Source: Sphingobacterium sp. BN32 (GTDB taxonomy: Bacteria > Bacteroidota > Bacteroidia > Sphingobacteriales > Sphingobacteriaceae). Taken from it: a stretch of 64,000 bases of DNA. The DNA is taken from NCBI RefSeq assembly GCF_030503615.1, contig NZ_CP129963.1:744001-808000 (forward strand), given 5' to 3'. The notes below the pieces were generated by a model. The model worked only from the letters and a program-made list of their open reading frames with translations, did not search any database and was not told where the DNA came from. Shown in pieces: positions 9,414-19,047 of the stretch. Both the position numbers and the translations under genes were made by a program. How positions within the stretch are numbered: the stretch's first letter is position 1; each line of letters starts with the position of its first letter.

Positions 9414-10837
9414 TATATCTTATTGTTATCAATTTTCTCTATCAATATTTTCAGTGCTTTTGTCGGGTTTCTCGAGAAGTATTTCGAAAGCGAATAAGCA
9501 TTGATGGATCGATTCAAATGTTTAATTGCATTGTCCTTGGCGCCTACCTTGACTAATATAGGGCTAGCGCTTATCGTAATGTCAGTTTGGAAAGGATTTA
9601 GCGTGCAGGCGTAATTTAACCAGTTGCCGACTCTTTTCTTTGTGCTCAGTTTATTATCAGAAATACGCCAATAATAATCAATCCATGCCAGCATGTTTCT
9701 ACTGCTCAAATTCCCTCGGCCTAGCGCCTGCTCCAAATGCCGATTGGCATTGGTCTCGTTATTTGCTATAGAAGGGTTCAGCTTGAGTTTTTTGTTAGCT
9801 TGGGCCTCAACCTCTTCCAATGGATGCGTTAAAATGAGTTGAGTCATGTAGCGCTCCAGTAAGGGTTTGAATTTTGAACGATTGTTGTCATTTACAGATA
9901 AATACTGCAGTTGAAGAAAATCTTCAGATGCAAAAAAGATTCCTCGACCGCTGGAAATGGAAAGATCTTGATCATTACTTGCGGTACTTACTTTTGATTC
10001 CTTAAAGCGTTTATGAAATTCTAGAGCCTGCTGGAAGGTTTTGTCATCTCCAATGTAAATCAGATTATCCATTATTTTGCCCATAGTCAATTCAATAGAA
10101 AAGACAATATTTGTTCTGAATTTTCTTGAAAAGTTTTCCTCCTTCTGTTTCTTTTTTACGATCAATTCCAGCATCCTGTTGAAGACCCTGTGGTTATAGG
10201 TCGAAATTTGTCGAATCATTTCTTCATTCGTATAGATTTGATCACCTTCTTCTGCTAGGAAATCCGTCTCAGGCAGATTGAGAAGATATCGTGCAGCAAT
10301 ATCAGACTTGAGGTATGGATCGTTAACCGTGGCATAGAAATCTGTTAGAAATTCTAGATCTTTCTTGCCATCTCTAAAATCAGATTCCATGTTTTTGAGA
10401 CCGCCATGTTTAAATGTAAATCTTGTTTTTTCTGCCTCTTGAATTAGCTGTTCTGCCGTTTTCGATCCAACAAGACTGTGCATTAATACGCCATCATAAG
10501 TAATAAAAGCCATAGTTGGGTAGGCTCTTACGCCATATTTTTTTGCTAGTTCAGGCCCTTCACCTTTTTCAGCGTCGATTTTTAGGTTTATAAAATTCGC
10601 ATTAAAAACTTCACCTACTTCCGGCCTAGTAAATACATTCGCTGCCATGCGCTTGCATGGGCCGCACCAGTCGGTGAGAAAGTCGACAAAGATTATTTTT
10701 TTCTCCGTTTTGGCTTTATCCAGAGCGCTTCGAAAATTTGCTGATTCTTCAAAATTTATTCCCTGTGCAAAAACTTTATGATGAACAGATTGAAAAAAGA
10801 AAAGGATAATTAAAAATATAGATAGATTAAGTTTCAT
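9413..10837 (-). CDS. Exported thioredoxin-domain protein with long C-terminal extension
   Basis: 474 residues with a signal peptide ending near FAQ (residue 25). A thioredoxin fold follows at once: VDFLTDWCGPCKRMA puts the redox-active pair at Cys58 and Cys61, and the cis-proline loop appears as AYPTMAF. The remaining ~330 residues are helical and not recognised. It probably acts in the periplasm as a disulfide oxidoreductase or chaperone. It is the last gene of the SusC/SusD operon, 32 bp behind the metzincin-like lipoprotein, so it probably helps fold or reduce the other products or their cargo. That link is inferred from position only. Confidence 0.85.
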   Translation of the reverse strand: MKLNLSIFLIILFFFQSVHHKVFAQGINFEESANFRSALDKAKTEKKIIFVDFLTDWCGPCKRMAANVFTRPEVGEVFNANFINLKIDAEKGEGPELAKKYGVRAYPTMAFITYDGVLMHSLVGSKTAEQLIQEAEKTRFTFKHGGLKNMESDFRDGKKDLEFLTDFYATVNDPYLKSDIAARYLLNLPETDFLAEEGDQIYTNEEMIRQISTYNHRVFNRMLELIVKKKQKEENFSRKFRTNIVFSIELTMGKIMDNLIYIGDDKTFQQALEFHKRFKESKVSTASNDQDLSISSGRGIFFASEDFLQLQYLSVNDNNRSKFKPLLERYMTQLILTHPLEEVEAQANKKLKLNPSIANNETNANRHLEQALGRGNLSSRNMLAWIDYYWRISDNKLSTKKRVGNWLNYACTLNPFQTDITISASPILVKVGAKDNAIKHLNRSINAYSLSKYFSRNPTKALKILIEKIDNNKI

Positions 10838-10869
10838 TTGAGTTTTTATTTAAATGATGTATTTCTTTA

Positions 10870-12330
10870 TTATTTATCAATCGGTCGGATGGCGTAGTCA
10901 TTTTTCCACATCTGCCTGCCTATCGCATTATTTAACGACCATTCTATACGTCTTGCCTGGTCCTGAGTGATGACGCTTTGAAAAGACCCTTGCTCGCCGG
11001 TATTGGAAGAGAAATACTCAATCCAAGGAAATCCTGGCACTCCTCCGGTTTTGTTTGTGTTGATTCTAACCGTATACTTTATTCTAGAGCTACCAATTTC
11101 AGTACCTGCCAGCCCTCCTTTGCTTGCCGAGGCGTAATAAGGATTATATATGAAAGTGTCTTCGCAATAATCGTCAACCCATGTTTTAGGGCTACCGAAA
11201 TAGAATTTTGTTTCACTAACAGAACCGTTTGGAATGACACCGAGGAAAGCAGACATTTGTGAAACATAATCAGGATATAATTGCGCGAAACCATCGCTTT
11301 TCTTGTGGAACACCAAGCCTACATTTTCGAGATAGGTCGGTTTTTTCTTCCATGAATCGATAGCTGCCTGCCCTTCAAGTTCCAATAAGCTGACAGATGC
11401 GGGCAAAGGAAACTTTTGGGCATCATAACTGCCTTTTGCGAAGGCGGAGGGGATCGATCGAATATACCTGTTCGCTTCGGTGGTGTTTGCCCATCCACTT
11501 GCCGTTACAATCCAAATGTTTAAATATTGTTCGCAGTCCCAATAAAGGCGAGGATTTTCCAATACATAGTTGATACTAAAGTCTTGTTTGTTCTGCGATT
11601 CTGTGAGATAGATTCGATTGATCCCAGCCTCTTGCAATATCCTTCCGTTTGGATCTCGAACGGCTGGAACAAATTCTATATTCGGATTTGCTCCATTCGA
11701 TGCCACGCTGTTCTTTCGACCAAATACTTTGTTGTATAAGTCGATTACGAAATACACGGCATCAGCGTTTAATTCCTGCATCTGTTCCTTTGCCTTATCG
11801 ACGTCGACAAGATGAAATACGACAGGAATCCTTTTTTTTGAAGGCATCGGATCTGCCTGCCTCACGTGCATGCGAAAATATGTCGGGTCATCGACGACCT
11901 CTATTCCCTGGCCGGTTTCGGGAAATTCAGCTAATAGTTGCAATACGGGTTTGGTTGATCTTATCCCATCAACTTCGGCGTAGAAGTCAATAAAGGGTTC
12001 GCTGATATCCTTAGTGGAGAAGTCGGCAGGATATTCCTTTCCACTTCGGTCGAAAAACTTGATTGTATGCGTCTTCCAACGATTTACAGGAATCTCTTTG
12101 TATTTCGCTTGTGTATTTCCATAGATATCGGTATAAGTTCCAGCTTTCGTATAGAGCTTAACTTCTAACCCTAATTTCGAAACTCCGTCAGCAACAAAAA
12201 AATTGCTGTTTGCTTGACAAACAACTTTGTCAATGTGGTATGTTAATTCGCGTATGTCTTCTTTATCAGGCTTACATCCCTGAATGAAGAATATAAGGCC
12301 GAACAGGTAATATATAATTCTGTTGTTCAT
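10870..12330 (-). CDS. Metzincin-fold-like lipoprotein without HEXXH (putative inactive metalloprotease)
   Basis: 486-residue lipoprotein (signal with GC, Cys19). The middle part carries features of the pappalysin / BF0631-type zinc metalloprotease lipoproteins that accompany SusC/SusD genes: KRIPVVFHLVDV, the segment IEFVPAVRDPNGRILQEAGI, and later DDYCEDTFIYN, which in active members follows the zinc site. The HEXXHXXG zinc motif itself is absent: the region where it should sit (about residues 330-370) has no HExxH. So this is either a binding protein derived from the protease or a more distant lipoprotein. Gaps to its neighbours are 15 and 32 bp, so it is co-transcribed with susD. Fold assignment is by motif resemblance; no alignment was run. 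Confidence 0.65.
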   Translation of the reverse strand: MNNRIIYYLFGLIFFIQGCKPDKEDIRELTYHIDKVVCQANSNFFVADGVSKLGLEVKLYTKAGTYTDIYGNTQAKYKEIPVNRWKTHTIKFFDRSGKEYPADFSTKDISEPFIDFYAEVDGIRSTKPVLQLLAEFPETGQGIEVVDDPTYFRMHVRQADPMPSKKRIPVVFHLVDVDKAKEQMQELNADAVYFVIDLYNKVFGRKNSVASNGANPNIEFVPAVRDPNGRILQEAGINRIYLTESQNKQDFSINYVLENPRLYWDCEQYLNIWIVTASGWANTTEANRYIRSIPSAFAKGSYDAQKFPLPASVSLLELEGQAAIDSWKKKPTYLENVGLVFHKKSDGFAQLYPDYVSQMSAFLGVIPNGSVSETKFYFGSPKTWVDDYCEDTFIYNPYYASASKGGLAGTEIGSSRIKYTVRINTNKTGGVPGFPWIEYFSSNTGEQGSFQSVITQDQARRIEWSLNNAIGRQMWKNDYAIRPIDK

Positions 12331-12345
12331 TTCTTTTCTTATTGA

Positions 12346-13842
12346 TTAGTAAAACAGTGATGACCAGCCAGGATTTGAAATCATGTCAGGGTTGTATTTA
12401 ATTTCATTCGAAGGAATATAAAACTGGAATCGGAAGTCGTCCGCCTGTAACGTTGCGGTGAAATCTTGAACAGTTCTTGTTTCTGTTACGTGAAATCGCT
12501 TCATATCAAGCCAAATGATGTCGGATTCGCCGAGAAACTCTCTTTTTCGTTCTAAGTACACCTCCTTTTGTATCGCTTCGGCTGTTTGCGGCATATCAAG
12601 GGTTGGTATTACCTCTTGTTTATACCGTAGGGTTCGCCATTGGATTAAGGCCTGTTGTGCTTCTGGAATTTGCCCCGTCATGGCTAGGGCTTCGACATAT
12701 ATTAACCATTGCTCCGCTAAGCGAAATATGATGTAGACTTGGTTTCCTTTGATTTTTCTACTAGGGTCGATTTCATCTTCAACGATGTCCGCAGCGTTTT
12801 TCTCATAATTGCTGGGGTCTAAAAACCATTCAGTCTTTCGGAGGTCGCCATCGTGATACAATGTGTTCCACACGGAGATACTATAGGTGAACTTATTTGT
12901 CAAAAAAGCATAAGTATTGCTTCCCTGAGCCAGACTTTCTGGATATCCGTTTTGATGTAAGCCAGAGCTACCATTGTCGTCTTGATAGGCCATCACCTTT
13001 TGATCAAGCGTTTCCATATCAAAGGGCATGGTTTTGGTCGTTGTATGAAGAGAAGGGTTGTCAATGGCTTTTTTTGCATATCGTGCGGCCATTTCCCAGT
13101 CTTTTACTTCTCCTAATGCGGAACTTGCTTTCCATAAATAGGCTTGTGAAGCGATCCGATAAATCCAATCCCGATTATACATAACACTATATCCTTTTTT
13201 CGGCTCCGTTCTGTTAATCCTTAGTTCCGCGGCATCGATATCCGCTATGATTTGATCAAATACGATAGATTGCGGCTTCCTCGACAGGTCGGCCTCTTCG
13301 ATGGATTGATTTATTTGAAGATGAACTGGTATTCCAATCGTTGGATCATCAATCGGTGCATAGTACTGTAAAAGTTTTAAAAAGTAATAAGCACGTTGAA
13401 TGTATGCTTCTCCCAAAACGTAGTCTCTCGTAATCTCATCGCCTTTGGCGGTGCTACCTTCGACGATTACTAAATTCATCAGTCCAATAAGCTCATAGTA
13501 ACATGACCAGTCGCCCCTGAACGTACCTCTATCGATCGTCATTTTTTGAGAGGCGGACAGATTTTCTAAACTCTGATCCCATTTCGCGAATGACCAAACG
13601 TCGACAGCTGATGTAAATGAATTGTTTTCGCTAAATTGATATCCCGTCCATGGAGTTGGCGCGTGGGCGACGGAACTTGCCTTACCATTTCTAGTCAGAT
13701 TATACATCCATGCGCCCAGGGTGTTTTTTACAGCGTCAAGATCGGTGAGGAACTGTGCCCCGATGGGTTTGATATCCAGGAACTTTTTACAACCGATGAT
13801 GAAAAAGCAGGATATTAGAATTAGTATTGCGTATTTTTTCAT
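12346..13842 (-). CDS. SusD/RagB-family nutrient-binding lipoprotein
   Basis: 498-residue surface lipoprotein with lipobox IIGC (Cys18) followed by KKFLDIKP, the classic SusD N-terminus. The C-terminal half has the tetratricopeptide-like region ending in the family pattern VYLERKREFLGESDIIWLDMKRF, and the close WYIPxxEIKYNP appears here as FYIPSNEIKYNP. SusD proteins cap the SusC channel and bind the ligand. It lies 10 bp behind susC. The ligand cannot be deduced: no glycosidase is encoded in the locus, and the associated protease-fold lipoprotein and thioredoxin point away from a simple polysaccharide utilisation locus. Confidence 0.93.
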   Translation of the reverse strand: MKKYAILILISCFFIIGCKKFLDIKPIGAQFLTDLDAVKNTLGAWMYNLTRNGKASSVAHAPTPWTGYQFSENNSFTSAVDVWSFAKWDQSLENLSASQKMTIDRGTFRGDWSCYYELIGLMNLVIVEGSTAKGDEITRDYVLGEAYIQRAYYFLKLLQYYAPIDDPTIGIPVHLQINQSIEEADLSRKPQSIVFDQIIADIDAAELRINRTEPKKGYSVMYNRDWIYRIASQAYLWKASSALGEVKDWEMAARYAKKAIDNPSLHTTTKTMPFDMETLDQKVMAYQDDNGSSGLHQNGYPESLAQGSNTYAFLTNKFTYSISVWNTLYHDGDLRKTEWFLDPSNYEKNAADIVEDEIDPSRKIKGNQVYIIFRLAEQWLIYVEALAMTGQIPEAQQALIQWRTLRYKQEVIPTLDMPQTAEAIQKEVYLERKREFLGESDIIWLDMKRFHVTETRTVQDFTATLQADDFRFQFYIPSNEIKYNPDMISNPGWSSLFY

Positions 13843-13852
13843 TGGTTTTTAC

Positions 13853-16800
13853 TTAGAATGAGAATTGTAGATTGAAGGCGTACTTACGTGCTCTCGGATA
13901 TCCAAAAGCATTCCCACTACGGATATCCGTACTTCGGAATTTGGTAAATACATGAATATTGTTTGCGATGAATCCTGCTTTGAGAAATTTCACGCCCAAC
14001 TTTTTGGTTATTTCTGTTGGGAAGGAATAGGACAGGGATATATCATTTAAACTTAAATAATCAGAGCGCTGAAAGCGGTCGTCGGTAAACATCATGACGT
14101 ATCGAGATGCATTTTTAGTGATTGCAGGAACATCCGTTTGATCGCCAGGTACTTGCCATCGCTCAATTGCTGTTTTCAGCACATTAAACTGGGGTCCGTA
14201 AATCTCTGAATTGCTTCCGGTCGTGCTGTATACGAAGTTACGCGAATCGAATGTGCGAATTGTTTGCCCCGCGATATAGCTGAAAGAGGCTCTTAGTTCT
14301 AAAGATTTCCATCCAAAGGTAGTAGAGAATCCGCCATGATATTGGGGTTGTTCATTTCCAATTTCAACAAGCGATTGCATGTACCAATTTACATAACTAA
14401 TTCCGCCGCCTGGAGCTGTGTTATTTGCTTCCCAGGTCAGTGGGGCATCTTCAAGGTTGATACCAAAGGCATTTGCATAGGTTCGGCGTGCTCGCTCGGA
14501 TAGGTAAAACATCGCTTCGCCATTATCAGGATTAACTCCAGCAAAGCGATATCCGAACGTTGTGCCAGTCGCATATTGTTCGATATCGTTCGCTGTAAAT
14601 CCAATCCATTTGTTTAGATAATCTGGGTCATTGAAGCCCAACGGGTCTTTTACTTTAGAGTTTTCAACACGGTTGGTATTATGGCCAATATTGAATGATG
14701 ACATCCAGCGGAAATTGCTTTTAGTCATCAGACGCAGGTTGAAGTTTAGTTCCCAACCTTTGTTTGACAGATTATAGCCATTCATGACTAAACGCGGGTT
14801 TCCGAAAGAGGGCGGAGATTCTTGCGGCCCCAGCAAATCGAACACCATATTGTCATAGTAGTTGAAGCTTCCCCCAAATTTGTTATTGAAGAAACCGAAG
14901 TCAACACCGATGTTTCGATCTTGCTTTCTTTCCCATTTGATGCTTGGATTTGGATAGTTTATATACCTTGCTGCATAGTTTTCATCATATTTTGTCGGAG
15001 AAAGTATGATCCAGGAATAGGGGAGTGCGCTACGATCAATATTTCCGGTATATCCAAACCCTCCGCGGATGCCTAGCTCTGAAATAAAAGGCAAATACTC
15101 TTGTATCAATGGTTCGTTATGCAAATTCCATTTTGCACTAATAGAACCCAATGGCGTAAATCTGTTTTTCGGATCAATGGTTCCGGCGCCATCGAATCGC
15201 GCATTTCCATTGACAACATATCGATCTTTGTAGCTGTAGGAAAGCGTCCCGAAAAAGCTAGCCGCTCTGTTTTTATTGCCGTAGGTATAATTCGCGATAC
15301 CCGCTAATGCCGCTTGTATGTCGCTGGTTATAGGGGGATTCCACGGAAATTCTGGGAAAGTTCCAAAAGCATATTCAGGATCGTAGTTCACTAATCTGGA
15401 TCGATTACTCCTGGCTTCTGAACTGCGGATTTCCGTTCCCAAATAAGCCGCTACGTAATGGTCTTCTTTGATTGTCGTATTGTAGGCTAAGGAAGCACGT
15501 CCGGAAAAGGATAAGGATTGACCGTTACTGACATTCAGAAAACCGTCGTTGTATTTTGCAGGTACTTCAACTGGGTTCGTTCCTGCGTCAAATATTTTTG
15601 GTGCCCAATAGTTAACCAATGACGTATAGGTTCCGGGGTAGGCGCCATTTTCAGAATTATTGGTGGCATATCCTACGCGTCCTAGTGTTTCCAATCGCAG
15701 TGATTTTAAGATATTCCAGCGAACACTTAGGGTGGAAGTAATATCCGCAGCCTTTTGTGTAGAGAAGGTTTCGTCCATTTCTCTTAAAATATTGAACTCA
15801 GGATATTTATAGCCGATGCTCAATACGCTCTTATCACTCAGCCAGGATTGATCAGCTGCATAGCTGCCGTCATCGTTATATGGTTTCTCATAAGGGTTCG
15901 CAAAAACCGCATATTTGAATGGATCAACAGCTGAGCCATGGTTTTTCGACTGCCGGTATGATCCGTTGATATCTAAATCGATGGTCAGATTTTCTTTTGG
16001 CTTAAATCCTATATTTGATTTCGAGGATACTGAATTAAAATTGTTAGTTTTCAAAGATCCTTTTTCATCCGATGCACGTAGCGAGGTATAATACCAGAAC
16101 TTGGGTGATCCTGCTCTTATGGAAACCGTATGATTTTGGGAAAGCGAGGGGCGATAAAGTTCATCGAACCAATTGACATTAACTTTACTCAAGTCTTCGA
16201 TGGTCTTATAATAGGTTGCATCATCCATTAATCCTTTGGTCCAATCGTCGTAAAGCCGAGCGCCACGACCACCAATTTGATCGCGTTGCTGAAATTCTCG
16301 CATCAACTCCGTCTCGAAGTTGATTTTTTCAGCGGCATTCATGAATTCGAAGGTGTTCATGCTAGGAGCAAGGGTATAAGCCTGATTGGTTTGGTAGTTA
16401 ATAGACAGTGGGCCCTCCGAGCCTCTTTTCGTAGTGACGACGATAACACCATTGGCCGCCATTGCTCCATAAATCGCTGTTGCAGCGGCGTCTTTTAACA
16501 CCGTAATCGATTCTATGTCTGAGGGAGCGATATTGCCTACCCCATGATTGAGGATGGACTGTTGGATGACGCCATAGGTTAAATCGTGTATGGACGATAC
16601 CCCTTCCTGAAGAGGTAAGCCATCAACAACCCACAGGGGCTCGTTGTTTCCATTGATGGAGTTGTTGCCTCGGATGCGAATTTCCGCCTGCGCCCCTGGT
16701 TCACCACTCGGCGAAGCTGAATAAAGCCCGGCAATCTTACCTTCTAATGCTTGGTCGATCGAAGAGAACATGCTATTTTCAATGTCCTTGGCAGTAACCG

Positions 16801-17587
16801 AAGAAAAAGACCCGGTCATTCTATCCTTGTTAATTTGTTGGTATCCGGTATTAACAATAGACACTTCATCGATCTCGTGCTGCACTGCTGTCAACCGGAC
16901 TCTAAAGGTTCCTGCGCTTACCTGTTGTTCTGTTATGGTCAGGGTCCGGGAAGTGTATCCCACAGAAGAAATATTGATTTTATTGCCAGCGTTTGCTCTT
17001 AATAATACCATTCCTTTATCGTCTGATTTCCCAATGAAGGATGGTTTCGATTGCCCATTGGATACGAGATTAACATTGGCGCCTGATATCGGGTGATTTA
17101 AACTATCGACAATGATGAGTCTAATATCACTTTGAAAGATGTTGTTATTCTGTTGATCCTGAGTATCGCTCTTGACCGTTTTTTTCGCTACAAAAATAGT
17201 ACGATCGATAATTTTGTAGTCAAAAGAATTCTTCTCCGATAATCGTGTTAATAAGTCGGATAACTCAATCTTTTTGAGCCGAAGCAATACTTTATCCTCG
17301 CTCGTTACAATAGTTTTATTCCCGAATACAACATAGCCCGTTTGCTTTTTAATTTCTTTGAAATATTCTTTTAAAGTAAGATTGTCCTTTTCGAATAGTA
17401 GCGATTGTGCTTTCCCATTCGAAAACGCAACTGAGAAGCAGGTAGTAAGAATTAAGATGGTTAGTTTCATGACTTTAAGTGAGAAACTGAAGTGTCGAAT
17501 TACATGGCAATTCGAATCAATTATTCCGGTATACTTTAAAAGTTTGGGATACCAGAAATACTTTCCACTTCTAGTGGTTTTTTTCAT
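13853..17587 (-). CDS. SusC/RagA TonB-linked outer-membrane transporter with STN domain
   Basis: 1244 residues. After an N-terminal extension, a signal peptide starts at Met40 and ends near GKAQ. Next come an STN domain (about 62-135, with LTLKEYFKEI), which talks to FecR, a carboxypeptidase-regulatory-like domain (about 160-240), the plug with the SusC/RagA signature WVVDGLPLQEG, and a long barrel ending in FNLQFSF. STN-bearing members act as ligand sensors, sending the signal to FecR and the sigma factor encoded just upstream. The annotated start is the first ATG; initiation at Met40 would be more usual for export but such long leaders are common in this family. It is the first gene of the susC-susD-lipoprotein-thioredoxin unit. 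Confidence 0.93.
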   Translation of the reverse strand: MKKTTRSGKYFWYPKLLKYTGIIDSNCHVIRHFSFSLKVMKLTILILTTCFSVAFSNGKAQSLLFEKDNLTLKEYFKEIKKQTGYVVFGNKTIVTSEDKVLLRLKKIELSDLLTRLSEKNSFDYKIIDRTIFVAKKTVKSDTQDQQNNNIFQSDIRLIIVDSLNHPISGANVNLVSNGQSKPSFIGKSDDKGMVLLRANAGNKINISSVGYTSRTLTITEQQVSAGTFRVRLTAVQHEIDEVSIVNTGYQQINKDRMTGSFSSVTAKDIENSMFSSIDQALEGKIAGLYSASPSGEPGAQAEIRIRGNNSINGNNEPLWVVDGLPLQEGVSSIHDLTYGVIQQSILNHGVGNIAPSDIESITVLKDAAATAIYGAMAANGVIVVTTKRGSEGPLSINYQTNQAYTLAPSMNTFEFMNAAEKINFETELMREFQQRDQIGGRGARLYDDWTKGLMDDATYYKTIEDLSKVNVNWFDELYRPSLSQNHTVSIRAGSPKFWYYTSLRASDEKGSLKTNNFNSVSSKSNIGFKPKENLTIDLDINGSYRQSKNHGSAVDPFKYAVFANPYEKPYNDDGSYAADQSWLSDKSVLSIGYKYPEFNILREMDETFSTQKAADITSTLSVRWNILKSLRLETLGRVGYATNNSENGAYPGTYTSLVNYWAPKIFDAGTNPVEVPAKYNDGFLNVSNGQSLSFSGRASLAYNTTIKEDHYVAAYLGTEIRSSEARSNRSRLVNYDPEYAFGTFPEFPWNPPITSDIQAALAGIANYTYGNKNRAASFFGTLSYSYKDRYVVNGNARFDGAGTIDPKNRFTPLGSISAKWNLHNEPLIQEYLPFISELGIRGGFGYTGNIDRSALPYSWIILSPTKYDENYAARYINYPNPSIKWERKQDRNIGVDFGFFNNKFGGSFNYYDNMVFDLLGPQESPPSFGNPRLVMNGYNLSNKGWELNFNLRLMTKSNFRWMSSFNIGHNTNRVENSKVKDPLGFNDPDYLNKWIGFTANDIEQYATGTTFGYRFAGVNPDNGEAMFYLSERARRTYANAFGINLEDAPLTWEANNTAPGGGISYVNWYMQSLVEIGNEQPQYHGGFSTTFGWKSLELRASFSYIAGQTIRTFDSRNFVYSTTGSNSEIYGPQFNVLKTAIERWQVPGDQTDVPAITKNASRYVMMFTDDRFQRSDYLSLNDISLSYSFPTEITKKLGVKFLKAGFIANNIHVFTKFRSTDIRSGNAFGYPRARKYAFNLQFSF

Positions 17588-17645
17588 AACTTGTAATAAG
17601 TTTTAGGTACAGAAATTAATAAAGGGTTTCTTCTAAAGCTGATTT

Positions 17646-17670
17646 ACGGGAGTGTTGCAAGCACTTCCGT
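17646..17670. other. Hairpin in the fecR-susC gap
   Basis: 9-bp stem ACGGGAGTG / CACTTCCGT (one wobble) with a T7 tract on the plus-strand side. For the minus-strand transcript of this locus the T-run is on the wrong side, so it is not a standard terminator; it could be an RNA stability or processing element ahead of susC. Confidence 0.45.
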
Positions 17671-17717
17671 TTTTTTGTTTAAGGTGGTTTGGATTTCATA
17701 ATTGTAGGCTGGTAATT

Positions 17718-18950
17718 TTAGTTTTTATTGATGTATAGCGTCCTGTTTTTTAGGTGGCATGGAATTCCTAACTTGTTAAGTGCGACGATGAGTTCTTCAA
17801 TAGAAACATCGCTGGTAATCTCACCTTTAAGATCTACATGGGGAAGCGTTTCTTCTTGGAATATCACTTCTATGTTGTACCAGCGTTCAATTTGTTTCAT
17901 TAACTGAGCTATGCTGGCGCCGTCGAAACTAAAAAGTCCATCGACCCAAGCTTTTTCTACCGATGGATCTTCTAGCATCTCAATTTTGAATTCATTGTTT
18001 TCTTTCGTTCGAAATGTTGCTCGTTCGCCCGGCTTTAAGATATGTTGATTCATTTTATAGCCATTAGGGGATGAAAAACGGAGAGATCCAGTTAATAGTG
18101 TGGTGGTTACAAGGTCATCATCTAAATAAGACCTCACATTAAACGAAGTCCCTAACACTTCAATTTGATTGTCGTTGGGAAGAAATACACGAAATGGATG
18201 TTTTTTATTTTTTGCGACATCGAAAAATACCTCTCCCGTAATCGATATATCTCTATTATGTTCAGCGTAGTTGCTTTGAAACGCTAAACTGCTCGAGGCA
18301 TTCAGCCAAGCGACGGATCCATCGGGGAGTATCACTTTATATTGCCTGCCTCTTGGCGTGCTGATACGATGAATGTTGTTTTCTGTATAGTTTTCATTTG
18401 CTCTAGGGAATACTATCTGATTTTTTTGAAGTGTTGCAAAACTTCCATCCTCTAGTGCTATACGTTTGTTCTCCAAAGAATCCAATACGATCTGCCGTCC
18501 ATCCGCTAGTGTTAATATCGCACCGTCGGTTCCGGGTTCAATTTTTTCATTTAGTGCTTTCGATGCTCTAGGCTCTTCAACAATAACAATAAAGTGATTC
18601 CAAGCATAATATGAAAGGCTGATGAAAAGTAAAAGAACAGCTGCGATTTTTAACCAATGTGCATATTTGGATGCCGAACCGTTCTTTTTTAGTGGGCGTA
18701 CTTTTGGAGATAATCCAATCTCATTACAAATCCGCAAATATAGATCTTGCTTTATTTGCATACGATCAGATTGGAACATGTATATGGTTTCTTCGGCGAA
18801 AGATTCGTTAGCATTTAACTGGTTAAACCAATCCTTCCTTTCCGGAGACTCTTCCAACCATTGCAGCAATAGTTCTTGTTCGGTCTCACTGAGATCCGAT
18901 TGTAGAGATTTTATGATAAGTTTTGCGATGTCTTTATGCTGATACATCAT
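17718..18950 (-). CDS. FecR-family anti-sigma factor / signal transducer
   Basis: 410 residues. A cytoplasmic N-terminal helical part (about 1-90) should hold the sigma factor. One membrane helix follows at about 95-117 (LKIAAVLLLFISLSYYAW), then the periplasmic FecR domain with the signature STPRGRQYKVILPDGSVAWLNASS, and a C-terminal domain (about 330-410) of the STN-like DUF4974 type that contacts the STN domain of SusC. The gene sits 97 bp behind the sigma factor gene and 130 bp ahead of susC, the standard FecI-FecR-SusC order. It should release the sigma factor when SusC is loaded. Confidence 0.93.
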   Translation of the reverse strand: MMYQHKDIAKLIIKSLQSDLSETEQELLLQWLEESPERKDWFNQLNANESFAEETIYMFQSDRMQIKQDLYLRICNEIGLSPKVRPLKKNGSASKYAHWLKIAAVLLLFISLSYYAWNHFIVIVEEPRASKALNEKIEPGTDGAILTLADGRQIVLDSLENKRIALEDGSFATLQKNQIVFPRANENYTENNIHRISTPRGRQYKVILPDGSVAWLNASSSLAFQSNYAEHNRDISITGEVFFDVAKNKKHPFRVFLPNDNQIEVLGTSFNVRSYLDDDLVTTTLLTGSLRFSSPNGYKMNQHILKPGERATFRTKENNEFKIEMLEDPSVEKAWVDGLFSFDGASIAQLMKQIERWYNIEVIFQEETLPHVDLKGEITSDVSIEELIVALNKLGIPCHLKNRTLYINKN

Positions 18951-19047
18951 CTTGGTTATAATCTGAGTTTCTCAGTTAAGACAAGCGAGATCTAAAACAT
19001 ACCATGGATTCAGCATTATTTTTTAAATTTTGCTTCAATGGGCGATG

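Noticed and set aside
10870..12330. Active zinc metalloprotease
   Set aside because: Despite matching flanks, no HEXXH motif exists anywhere in the protein.
17646..17670. Terminator between fecR and susC
   Set aside because: The T-run is on the plus-strand side, while both genes are transcribed on the minus strand.
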